Shown: positions 16,203 through 24,007 of the stretch, in pieces
How the letters are laid out: each line of letters starts with the position of its first letter
Position numbering within the stretch: the first letter of the stretch is position 1
Source: CAVVWJ01 sp965652025
GTDB lineage: Bacteria > Gemmatimonadota > Gemmatimonadetes > Gemmatimonadales > GWC2-71-9
Assembly (NCBI GenBank): GCA_965652025.1
Contig: CBFGTM010000010.1
Location: forward strand, 1 to 64,000
Direction: 5' to 3'
Length of the DNA stretch: 64,000 bases
Position numbers and translations under genes: made by a program
Notes under the pieces: model-generated
Database searches by the model: none
What the model was told of the DNA's origin: nothing
The model's input: only the letters and a program-made list of their open reading frames with translations

Positions 16203-17205
16203 GTGTTGTTACCTCCGGGAGCGGCTCCGGCTCAGAAGTGGGCCCGGGAGCTGGAATATCCGGGGCCGCAGCGCTCTCCGTAGGGCTAGGAGTACCCGCC
16301 GCCGCCGACCTGTCGTCTTCACTGGCGCTAAGCTGACTTGATACTGTGCTCATCTCTGCGTCACTACCGTGATGAATCGCAGTCTCTGCTTCACTGCCGT
16401 GGTCGACCGCGACTGGCTGAACTATTGTGGCGCCCGGGCTCTCTATTCTGCGCAATAACTCCTGCGCTACGGCCAGGTAGCTCTTGGCCCCCACCGATTG
16501 GACATCATATAAGAGGATCGGTTTCCCAAAGCTCGGCGCCTCAGCCAGCCGCACATTCCTCGGAATCGGAGTGCCGAATACCTTAGCGCCGAAGTACTCC
16601 TTGGCATCTTCGGCGACCTGCCGGCACAGGTTGAGGCGGGAGTCGTACATGGTCAGAAGAACCCCATTGATGGCAAGGCCGGGGTTGAAGTTCTGTTGCA
16701 CTAACCTGACAGTGTTAAGAAGCTGCGATATTCCCTCCAATCCGTAATACTCGCACTGGATAGGAATAACGACGCCATTTGTTGCAGTCAGGACGTTGAG
16801 TGTGAGCAGACCAAGTGATGGAGGGCAATCAATGATGATATAGTCATAGGAATCTTGCAGCTGATCGAGTATGCCTCGAAGGATTGCTTCCCGGCCCCCT
16901 CTTTCCACCAGTTGAAGCTCGGCGCCGACCAGATCCTGCGTCGCTGGAAGCACCGAGAGAAAAGGCAGCGCGGAAATCGGGAGTACTGCCTCACCGGGGG
17001 GCTGCCCTTCCACCAGGGAGTCATACAGTGAAAGCTCCACAGTTTCCTTCGCGACCCCCACGCCACTCGTCGCGTTTCCTTGCGGATCTGAATCCAGGAG
17101 TAGAGTCCGCCGTTCGGCGATTGCCAGGGATGCTGCGAGGTTCACTGCGGTCGTGGTCTTGCCTACACCACCCTTCTGGTTTGCTATCGCTATAACTTGG
17201 GCCAT
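16195..17205 (-). CDS. parA: Chromosome-partitioning ATPase ParA
   Basis: The 336-aa deviant Walker ATPase drives ParB-parS movement. The start MAQVIAIANQKGGVGKTTT carries the KGGxGKT Walker A loop. DYIIIDCPPSLGLLTLN is the Walker B region, and the DNA-binding C-terminal helices end near residue 255. About 80 further residues form an unusual Ser/Glu/Pro-rich acidic tail with the near-repeat DHGSEAE / HHGSDAE. I use the ATG at 17205; an upstream extension lacks family similarity. It is the first gene of the parA-parB-M23-bactofilin unit. Confidence 0.95.
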   Translation of the reverse strand: MAQVIAIANQKGGVGKTTTAVNLAASLAIAERRTLLLDSDPQGNATSGVGVAKETVELSLYDSLVEGQPPGEAVLPISALPFLSVLPATQDLVGAELQLVERGGREAILRGILDQLQDSYDYIIIDCPPSLGLLTLNVLTATNGVVIPIQCEYYGLEGISQLLNTVRLVQQNFNPGLAINGVLLTMYDSRLNLCRQVAEDAKEYFGAKVFGTPIPRNVRLAEAPSFGKPILLYDVQSVGAKSYLAVAQELLRRIESPGATIVQPVAVDHGSEAETAIHHGSDAEMSTVSSQLSASEDDRSAAAGTPSPTESAAAPDIPAPGPTSEPEPLPEVTTHE

Positions 17206-17521
17206 GGACGTCTGCGCCTCTAAGTTTAAAGCTCGCAACCTATTCCAGAGATATCGCTGCGTAACTTTATTTTCGTGTGGTGGGGGGCCCGTCGGGCGGA
17301 CGCACGAATATAGGAGTTTGCCTCTGCCATGCAATCTCCTGCGGCGAATAATCCCCTCGGAGTTTCAACAAACCATAAACCCTCAGACTAAATCACGTCC
17401 CCCGCGCGAACGGGAGTCAGTTTGCATGAGGATGAGGCGCGCGGGAGATGTTTGATGGAAGGAGACGAAGCAGTTGCCAATTTCAGAGGAAGGATGGAGG
17501 CGGCCGGGTGGGAGCCGCTGC
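17206..17521. other. Intergenic region upstream of parA with parS to its left boundary
   Basis: This 316-bp gene-free stretch separates parA from mnmG. It is more AT-rich in its parA-proximal half, for example AGTTTAAAGCTCG and GTAACTTTATTTTCG, where the parA promoter must lie. I find no confident -35/-10 pair and no DnaA box. The mnmG-proximal part is purine-rich (GATGGAAGGAGACGAAGCAG). It is bounded on the right by the first parS palindrome. Confidence 0.5.
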
Positions 17522-17535
17522 GTTTCACGTGAAAC
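17522..17535. promoter_or_regulatory. parS: parS centromere site 1
   Basis: GTTTCACGTGAAAC is a perfect 14-bp palindrome identical to the core of the bacterial chromosomal parS consensus. It lies 6 bp downstream of the mnmG stop codon. ParB encoded by the next operon should bind it. Confidence 0.95.
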
Positions 17536-17541
17536 TGTTCC

Positions 17542-19434
17542 TCAAGCGATGTGCCCCGTTTCACGTGAAACCACCGGAACTGCCCGAAGTCTCAGGACAG
17601 CTCCAATGAGGTTCTGAATGTCGCTCGGCGATACCCCAGGTATCCTACTGGCTTGGCCCAGAGAGGTCGGCCGGACTTTGCCTAGTTTCTCCCGGGCTTC
17701 GCTCGAGAGTGAGCTAATACTTCGGTACTCCAGCTCGCTGGGAATCTTAAAGTCTTCCATCCGGCCGACACGATCAGCAGCGGCTCTTTCCTTGGCCATG
17801 TAGCCAGCGTATTTCAGCTCGATGTTCGCCCACTCGATCCGCTCGGAATCCACCTGTAAGCCGGTAGCACTCAGCAACTCGGCAAGTGGCACCTCAGGTC
17901 GGCGGGCCAAGTCAGCAATGCGAACTGGCTCGCGGATGGCGGCTGAGCCCAAGCTCGCTAGAACTCCATTTCCGGTTTCCGGCGACACCGACGTCGATTC
18001 GGCCAGATCTCGCACCCGGTCCTCGGCGGCTAGGCGGGACTCAGCGGACCGGCATTCCTCTTGACTGAGGAGGTGGAGCTGCGAGGCGAGGGGATGCAGG
18101 CGGCGGAGCGCGTTGTCTTGCCTGAGGAGCAGGCGGTACTCCGACCTCGAGGTGAACAGTCGGTACGGCTCATCCACTCCTCGGCTCACCAGGTCGTCGA
18201 CCAGGACTCCGATAAAGCCGTCACTCCGCGCAATCCATCCCGGTTCGAGCTCAAGCGCCTTCCCGGCTGCATTCAACCCGGCGACGACGCCCTGGGCCGC
18301 AGCCTCCTCGTATCCGGTCGTGCCATTTACCTGGCCGGCAAAGAAAAGCCCGGGGATGGCCTTTGACTCGAGCGTCGAGGTGAGCTGGGTCGGAGGGAAG
18401 AAATCGTACTCAATCGCGTAGCCGGGTCTGGTCATCCTGACATTCTTAAGCCCGGGAAGGCTCGACAAAAACTCCAACTGGACTGAGGCTGGGAGTGAGG
18501 TGGAGAGCCCATTCACGTACATCTCGGTCGTGTCCAGACCCTCGGGCTCAAGAAACACCTGGTGCCGAGCCGCTCCAGGGAACTTGACGATTTTATCCTC
18601 GATCGAGGGGCAGTACCGGGGCCCTCTGCCGGCGATCGCTCCCCCATAGAGTGCGGACTGTTTGAGGTGACGCTCGACGATCTCCCGGAGTTTGGGCCCC
18701 GAGTAGGTCAGGTAGCACGGCCGCTGATCCGGATGGCGACTCTGGACAAAATGCGAAAACCAGTAGCTTTCCGGGTCTCCGCCTTGGCGCTCCAGCTGAC
18801 CCAGATCGACGGTGCGGCCGTCTATCCGAGGCGGAGTTCCTGTCTTGAAGCGCTGTATCGTAAGCCCAGCAGCCTCAAGAGCTTCTGCTATCTCAACCGC
18901 CGGCGCCTCACCTGCGCGGCCAGCAGCCGTCTGGTGAGCTAGCCCCATGTGTATTCTACCGCGGAGGAAGGTCCCGGCCGTTACGACAACTGCCTGAGCG
19001 CGATACTCCTCACCATCCAGTGTTATGACACCATCTATACATTCTCCTGCCATCTTGAACGCGGCAGCAGTTCCCTGGCGGAATTCGATCAGGGGATTGG
19101 CTTCGAGCAGGGTGCGGACGGCGCGGCGGTAGAGGCCCCGGTCGCATTGGGCTCGGGGTGACCACACAGCCGGACCCTTGGAGCGATTCAGCATTCGGAA
19201 CTGGATGCGCGCCAGATCGGTCGCGCGCCCCATGATTCCACCCAATGCATCGATCTCGCGTACGATCGTGCCTTTGGCGATGCCCCCGATCGCGGGATTG
19301 CAGGACATCTGGCCGATAGTTTCCAGATGCTGGGTGAGCAACAGCGTGCGCGCACCGCGGCGGGCTGCCAGCATTGCCGCTTCGGCGCCGGCGTGCCCTC
19401 CACCGATGACGATGACGTCGTGGCGATCGCTCAT
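17542..19434 (-). CDS. mnmG: tRNA uridine-5-carboxymethylaminomethyl modification enzyme MnmG (GidA)
   Basis: The 630-aa FAD protein works with MnmE to install the cmnm5 group on U34 of tRNAs. DVIVIGGGHAGAEAAMLAAR is the FAD site at the N-terminus. GQMSCNPAIGGIAKG and GLFFAGQVNGTTGYEEAAAQG are the family signatures. The ATG at 19434 follows AAGGAG with a 7-bp spacing; a longer upstream reading is not supported. The last codons (VVSRETGHIA) contain a parS site, so the coding sequence is constrained by ParB binding. Its partner mnmE is 39 kb away. Confidence 0.96.
   Translation of the reverse strand: MSDRHDVIVIGGGHAGAEAAMLAARRGARTLLLTQHLETIGQMSCNPAIGGIAKGTIVREIDALGGIMGRATDLARIQFRMLNRSKGPAVWSPRAQCDRGLYRRAVRTLLEANPLIEFRQGTAAAFKMAGECIDGVITLDGEEYRAQAVVVTAGTFLRGRIHMGLAHQTAAGRAGEAPAVEIAEALEAAGLTIQRFKTGTPPRIDGRTVDLGQLERQGGDPESYWFSHFVQSRHPDQRPCYLTYSGPKLREIVERHLKQSALYGGAIAGRGPRYCPSIEDKIVKFPGAARHQVFLEPEGLDTTEMYVNGLSTSLPASVQLEFLSSLPGLKNVRMTRPGYAIEYDFFPPTQLTSTLESKAIPGLFFAGQVNGTTGYEEAAAQGVVAGLNAAGKALELEPGWIARSDGFIGVLVDDLVSRGVDEPYRLFTSRSEYRLLLRQDNALRRLHPLASQLHLLSQEECRSAESRLAAEDRVRDLAESTSVSPETGNGVLASLGSAAIREPVRIADLARRPEVPLAELLSATGLQVDSERIEWANIELKYAGYMAKERAAADRVGRMEDFKIPSELEYRSISSLSSEAREKLGKVRPTSLGQASRIPGVSPSDIQNLIGAVLRLRAVPVVSRETGHIA
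17558..17571. promoter_or_regulatory. parS: parS centromere site 2, inside the mnmG coding sequence
   Basis: A second perfect GTTTCACGTGAAAC palindrome lies 22 bp from site 1. On the minus strand it is read as the codons for Val-Ser-Arg-Glu-Thr just before the end of MnmG. Both copies have the same core, so coding use has not degraded it. Confidence 0.95.
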
Positions 19435-19450
19435 CGGGGAACTCCTTCCC

Positions 19451-19732
19451 CTACGCGAGCTCGCCGAGGCGAGTGATCCGAGCCACTTGCTGGGAGGGAA
19501 CAATCAGATGCTTGTGCTCGCTGCGGACCCCGAATTTTGCGCTGCGACGGAGATACTCTTCCTTCGGCATATCGAGTGACCCTTCGTGAATCCCCACATC
19601 GAGCATGTGCACGCCCGCTTCGTCTTCCCGGTCATAGCGGCCGACATAGGTCGTGGGACCATGCGTCTCCACCACCACCGTGATGCCGTGAAGCTCGGCA
19701 TGACCGGGGTGGAAGATGTGTCCTGGAGTCAT
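19451..19732 (-). CDS. Conserved-type hypothetical protein, 93 aa
   Basis: The product begins MTPGHIFHPGHAELHGITVV. It looks like a compact all-beta/alpha protein rich in His and charged residues (VETHGPTTYVGRYDREDEAG, HMLDVGIHEG). I do not recognise a domain. It lies between the bacilliredoxin gene (4 bp upstream) and mnmG (16 bp downstream) on the same strand. It is probably translated from the suf-brx-mnmG transcript. The strongly patterned Gly/His segments could bind a metal or cofactor, but this is a guess. Confidence 0.7.
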   Translation of the reverse strand: MTPGHIFHPGHAELHGITVVVETHGPTTYVGRYDREDEAGVHMLDVGIHEGSLDMPKEEYLRRSAKFGVRSEHKHLIVPSQQVARITRLGELA

Positions 19733-19736
19733 TGCT

Positions 19737-20165
19737 CTAGACCGTTGCGCCGCAGTACTTGTTGAAAGCGGCGGTAAGGTTGGCCGCGATCGATTGGGGG
19801 GAACGCCCTTCGATCTGATGGCGGTGGACGAAGTGCACCACCTCGCCATCGCGCAGGAGCGCCATGGACGGGCTGCTCGGCTGATAGTCCGCGAAGTATT
19901 GACGAGCTCGCGCAACAGCGTCGAGGTCCTGGCCGGCGAACACCGTGACCACCTGCTGCGGCAGTAACGAATGCTGCAGAGCGAGAGCGAGGGCAGGACG
20001 GGCGTTGCCGGCCGCGCAGCCGCAGACCGAATTGACGAATACCAGCATGGTGCCCCGCTGGTCTCCCAGCGCGGCATCGACGTCAGCGGCGCTGGTGAGC
20101 TCCTTGGCCCCGAGCCGGGTCACCTCAGCCCGCATGGGAGCCACGAGTGCAGGGTTGTACGGCAT
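19737..20165 (-). CDS. Bacilliredoxin (BrxA/BrxB family)
   Basis: The 142-aa thioredoxin-fold protein reduces mixed disulfides between proteins and bacillithiol. It has the family's hallmark CGC active site in FVNSVCGCAAGNARP near residue 50, and the C-terminal YCGATV ending of BrxA/BrxB. It sits 53 bp after sufU and directly before the 93-aa gene and mnmG. Its place behind the Fe-S assembly genes suggests coupling of thiol redox repair with cluster building. Bacillithiol use is inferred, not shown. Confidence 0.9.
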   Translation of the reverse strand: MPYNPALVAPMRAEVTRLGAKELTSAADVDAALGDQRGTMLVFVNSVCGCAAGNARPALALALQHSLLPQQVVTVFAGQDLDAVARARQYFADYQPSSPSMALLRDGEVVHFVHRHQIEGRSPQSIAANLTAAFNKYCGATV

Positions 20166-20218
20166 GAACTTTCCTCAGAGTCGAAGTGGTTGGAGATCGA
20201 GGTCACTCAGGCAGTGGA

Positions 20219-20668
20219 CTATTCCGTCGTGACCACCGAATCGGGTTGTTCCAGAGCGGCCTTGAGTGCGTGCCACGAGAGCGTGGCGCACTTCACCCGA
20301 GCAGGGAATGCCGAGACACCGCCGAATGCCGCCAGCTTGCCCAACGCTTCCACCTGGTCGGGCTCCAGCAACCCGGTCACCAATCGATGAAATCGATTGT
20401 AGAGGTCTTTGGCTTCGTCCTTGGTCTTGCCCTTGATTGCCGCCGTCATCAGTGAGGCCGATGCTCTGGAGATGGCGCATCCGGAGCCCTGGAACGCGGC
20501 GTCGTCGATGCGATCGTCGGCCATGCGTAGCCAGACCGTCAACCGATCCCCACAGAGGGGATTGTGCCCTTCGGCTTTCCGATTGCCATCAGGCAATACC
20601 CGATAGTTCCGAGGTGAGCGGTTGTGGTCGAGAATGAGATCCTGGTAGAGAGAGGCGAGACTGCCCAT
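20219..20668 (-). CDS. sufU: SufU-type Fe-S assembly sulfurtransferase/scaffold
   Basis: The 149-aa product resembles SufU, the zinc protein that accepts sulfur from SufS. The three conserved cysteine contexts are NPLCGDRL, FQGSGCAISRAS and RVKCATLSWHAL, with an Asp after the first Cys as in SufU. The N-terminus LYQDLILDHNRSPRN is typical. The ATG shares one base with the sufS stop. The Gly-Cys-Asp zinc site favours SufU over IscU. Confidence 0.93.
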   Translation of the reverse strand: MGSLASLYQDLILDHNRSPRNYRVLPDGNRKAEGHNPLCGDRLTVWLRMADDRIDDAAFQGSGCAISRASASLMTAAIKGKTKDEAKDLYNRFHRLVTGLLEPDQVEALGKLAAFGGVSAFPARVKCATLSWHALKAALEQPDSVVTTE

Positions 20669-21942
20669 CAGCCGAACATCCGCTTTACTCTGGCGATACC
20701 ATCGACCAGGGCGTCAGCCTCCTCCAAGGTGTTGTAGAAGGCAAACGAGGCCCGCGCGGTGGCGGGGACACCAAAGTGCTGCATGACCGGCTGGGCACAG
20801 TGATGGCCGGCTCTGATTGCCACCCCCTCGCCATCGAGAACGGTGGCGATGTCGTGCGGGTGCACCCCGCTCATTGTGAATGAGAGCACACTGACCTTCT
20901 CGGAAGCAGTACCGATGATCCGAACGCCCTCGATTGCGTGCAGCCGCTCGGTTGCGTACGCCAGCAGCTCCCGTTCCCATGCGGCGACAGCACTGAGACC
21001 GATTTGAGTGATGTAATCCACCGCGGCTCCCAAACCGACCGCCTGCGCGATCATGGGGGTGCCGGCCTCGAACTTGGCCGGAACCGGGGCCCAGGTGGAG
21101 CGTTCCAGCGTCACCGACTCGATCATGCCTCCGCCGCCCTGGGAGGGAGGCATCCGCTCCAGCAGTTCCTCTCGACCGTACAAAACGCCGATGCCGGTGG
21201 GCCCGAAGAGCTTGTGACCCGAGAACGCGAACCAATCGCAATCGAGCTCCTGGACGTCCACTGCGAAATGGGGAGCCGACTGAGCTCCGTCCAGCAGAAC
21301 CGGGATGCTCCGCTCATGGGCCCAGCCAATCAGCCGCTTGACGGGATTTACCGTGCCGAGGGCGTTGGACACATGCGCAATCGCAATCATGCGGGTCCGG
21401 TCGGTGAGCAGGGATCGAAATCCGTCGAGATCGATCTCGCCCGATGAGGTGAGTGGCGCGGCCCGCAGCCGCGCACCGACCTGCTCGCAAAGCAGCTGCC
21501 AGGGCACGAGATTGGAGTGGTGTTCCATGCCGGTGATGAGGACTTCGTCGCCGGGCTTGAGGAAGCTTCTGCCGTAACTTTGGGCCACCAGGTTGATCGC
21601 GTCGGTGGTTCCCCGGGTAAATACCACTTCCCGAGGGGTTCGGGCATTTATCAGGCGGGCGACCTTGGACCGGCTTTCATCGTAGGCTGCAGTTGCCTGT
21701 TCACTGAGGTAATGAACCCCGCGGTGAACGTTGGCATTGTCATGGCGATAAAATCGGCTGATGCTATCGATTACCACCTGGGGCTTCTGCGCGGTGGCCG
21801 CATTGTCCAGATAGACCAGAGGCTTGCCCCGCACCCGCCGCTGCAGGATGGGAAAGTCCCGGCGCACCCGGAACACATCGAAAGCAGCCGCCGCCCCGAT
21901 TGGCGCGGTGGTACCCGCGGTGGCAATCAGGCTGCGGCTCAC
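20668..21942 (-). CDS. sufS: Cysteine desulfurase SufS
   Basis: The 424-aa PLP enzyme strips sulfur from cysteine for Fe-S clusters. The group II signature RAGHHCAQPVMQHFGV carries the active Cys. The PLP lysine is in WFAFSGHKLFGPTGIGVLYG, and the substrate region TRGTTDAINLVAQSYG is present. The start is GTG, overlapping the sufD stop by 4 bp. A short Ala/Gly-rich N-terminal extension of about 20 residues precedes the fold. Confidence 0.95.
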   Translation of the reverse strand: MSRSLIATAGTTAPIGAAAAFDVFRVRRDFPILQRRVRGKPLVYLDNAATAQKPQVVIDSISRFYRHDNANVHRGVHYLSEQATAAYDESRSKVARLINARTPREVVFTRGTTDAINLVAQSYGRSFLKPGDEVLITGMEHHSNLVPWQLLCEQVGARLRAAPLTSSGEIDLDGFRSLLTDRTRMIAIAHVSNALGTVNPVKRLIGWAHERSIPVLLDGAQSAPHFAVDVQELDCDWFAFSGHKLFGPTGIGVLYGREELLERMPPSQGGGGMIESVTLERSTWAPVPAKFEAGTPMIAQAVGLGAAVDYITQIGLSAVAAWERELLAYATERLHAIEGVRIIGTASEKVSVLSFTMSGVHPHDIATVLDGEGVAIRAGHHCAQPVMQHFGVPATARASFAFYNTLEEADALVDGIARVKRMFG

Positions 21943-23243
21943 AGAGTCCCCAGTCGCTCGCGGACCAAATGCTCGAGCTCGTCTCGAACCGGCTGCAGAG
22001 TTACCTCGGCAATCACTTCGGCGGCAAAGGCGTAGGTGAGCAGACGCTGGGCATCCTGCGCCGGCACGCCTCGACTCCGGGCGTAAAAGAGCGCGAGGTC
22101 ATCCAGGCGGCCGACTGTAGCTCCGTGGGTGCATTTCACGTCGTCGGCGAAGATCTCGAGCTGCGGCTTGGTGTTGACCTTGGCTTTGTCGCTGAGCAGC
22201 AGGTTGCGGTTGGTCTGCTTGGCGTCAGTCTGCTGGGCTTCCGGCTTGACCAGCACCTTTCCATTGAACACCGCCCGAGAGCGGCCATCCAGAATGCCCT
22301 TGTACACCTCCCAGCTGCGGCAGTTCGGCTGGTCGTGATAAATGGTGGTGTGGTTATCCACCAGCTGATCTCCTCGGGTGATGTACAACCCGTAGAGGAG
22401 GGTCTCCACGTTCGACTCGTTCAGCCGCGCATGAAGGTTGTGCCGAGCCAGCGCTCCGCCCATGGCCATGGAAAAAGAGCGATAATGGCTGTCGCGCAGC
22501 TGGTGCACGTGGGTGGAACCGATGTGATAGGCACGCTCGCTTTCGCGCTGAATCCGGGTGTGCTCCAGCCAAGCGTTGGACCCCAGCACCACTTCGGTGA
22601 CACTGTTTGTCCAGTAGGAGGAGCCAGAGGCCAATGAGACATAGCTCTCCACTACGGCTGCCCGCGCCCCGCGTTCGACCACGATCAGGTTCCGCGGCTG
22701 GATGACGCAGCCGTGCGCCTCCTGGGTTGCCACAAAGACCAGGTGAACCGGACGGCTGGCCTCGGTATTCGCCCCAACCTGGATGACCGCGCCTTCCCGA
22801 ATCAGGGCGGTGTTTAGTGCCGTGAACCCGCTCGATTCAATCGGTGCATAGCGGGTCAAGTGGGCTTGGAGGGGAACCCCGTTTCGGCTGATCGCGTCGG
22901 CCAGGCTGTGGACCTGGATTCCCCCGGAGCGGAGGCCACCTGAGCTCAGTTCTTCGCGATACACTCCATCCACGAAGACCAGCGTGATCCATTCGGGATG
23001 GCCGAAGATGAAGCTGTCGAGGTCCTGCCGCTTTACCCGGGCAGTCTCGGAAGCCTGCCGCCACGGCGCCTGCGTGATCGCAGTGACCGGCGTGAAGCGC
23101 CACTCCTCCTCACGGGCAGTAGGAAACCCAGTGGTGGCGAACCGATCCATGGCCCGGCGGCGAACCGGCTCCAGCCAGTCCTGGCTGTCCGCGGTAGCCG
23201 CAGTGCTCCTGGTCTCGAATTCCTGCAGAAACATCTGGCTCAC
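21939..23243 (-). CDS. sufD: Fe-S cluster assembly protein SufD
   Basis: The 434-aa beta-helix protein is the SufB paralogue in the SufBCD scaffold. The opening REEEWRFTPVTAITQAPW and the C-terminal block VKCTHGATVGRLDDLALFYARSRGV are SufD hallmarks, with the conserved Cys-His pair at CTHG. I chose the GTG at 23243 because it makes a GTGA overlap with sufC. A GTG at 23270 would overlap sufC by 31 bp. Confidence 0.94.
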   Translation of the reverse strand: MSQMFLQEFETRSTAATADSQDWLEPVRRRAMDRFATTGFPTAREEEWRFTPVTAITQAPWRQASETARVKRQDLDSFIFGHPEWITLVFVDGVYREELSSGGLRSGGIQVHSLADAISRNGVPLQAHLTRYAPIESSGFTALNTALIREGAVIQVGANTEASRPVHLVFVATQEAHGCVIQPRNLIVVERGARAAVVESYVSLASGSSYWTNSVTEVVLGSNAWLEHTRIQRESERAYHIGSTHVHQLRDSHYRSFSMAMGGALARHNLHARLNESNVETLLYGLYITRGDQLVDNHTTIYHDQPNCRSWEVYKGILDGRSRAVFNGKVLVKPEAQQTDAKQTNRNLLLSDKAKVNTKPQLEIFADDVKCTHGATVGRLDDLALFYARSRGVPAQDAQRLLTYAFAAEVIAEVTLQPVRDELEHLVRERLGTL

Positions 23244-24007
23244 GTTGTCACGGCCTCTTCTTCCAGCCACTCATACCCCCGCGCTTCGAGCTCCAGGGCC
23301 AGATCCTTGCCGCCCGACTTCACAATGCGGCCCGCCGACAGCACGTGGACCCGATCAGGGATGATGTAGTTCAGCAGTCGCTGATAGTGGGTAACGACGA
23401 TCGTGGCCTTGTCCGGCCGACGCAGGGCATTCACCCCGTCCGCGACAATGCGCAAAGCATCGATGTCGAGCCCCGAGTCGGTTTCGTCCAGCACCGCCAG
23501 GGTGGGCTCGAGCACGGCCATTTGCAAGATTTCATTGCGCTTCTTTTCCCCTCCGGAAAATCCGGAGTTGACGGCCCGGCTCATGATGTCTGGACCCCAT
23601 TCGACGACCCGGAGCTTCTCCTCCAGCAGATCCAGAAAATCTAGGGAGTCGACTTCTTCCAGTCCCCGAGCCTTGCGGATCTCGTTGTAGGCGGCACGCA
23701 GGAAGTAGGCATTGCTGATGCCCGGAATTTCCACTGGATACTGAAACGCTAGAAAGACGCCGGCCTGAGCCCGCTCCTCAGGCTCCATGTCGAGGAGGTC
23801 GCGGCCTTGATAACGTATCTGGCCGGAGGTGACCTGGTAGGCCGGGTGCCCGGCAATTACCTGGGCCAGTGTGCTCTTCCCCGATCCATTCGGGCCCATG
23901 ACAGCGTGGACCTCTCCCGCTCGCACCGTGAGATCGATGCCCCGGAGGATTTCCTTGTCACCGGCGCTCGCGCGCAGGCCCTGAATCTCCAGCAATGCTG
24001 CTTCCAT
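23240..24007 (-). CDS. sufC: Fe-S cluster assembly ATPase SufC
   Basis: The 255-aa ABC-type soluble ATPase powers the SufBCD complex. Walker A is GPNGSGKSTL near residue 40, the signature FSGGEKKRNEILQMA is the SufC form, and Walker B is LAVLDETDSGLD. The ATG at 24007 overlaps the sufB stop by one base. An upstream in-frame extension inside sufB is not real. Confidence 0.96.
   Translation of the reverse strand: MEAALLEIQGLRASAGDKEILRGIDLTVRAGEVHAVMGPNGSGKSTLAQVIAGHPAYQVTSGQIRYQGRDLLDMEPEERAQAGVFLAFQYPVEIPGISNAYFLRAAYNEIRKARGLEEVDSLDFLDLLEEKLRVVEWGPDIMSRAVNSGFSGGEKKRNEILQMAVLEPTLAVLDETDSGLDIDALRIVADGVNALRRPDKATIVVTHYQRLLNYIIPDRVHVLSAGRIVKSGGKDLALELEARGYEWLEEEAVTT

Noticed and set aside
17206..17521. 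Second replication origin next to mnmG
   Set aside because: No DnaA-box-like cluster is seen here; the conspicuous sites are parS.
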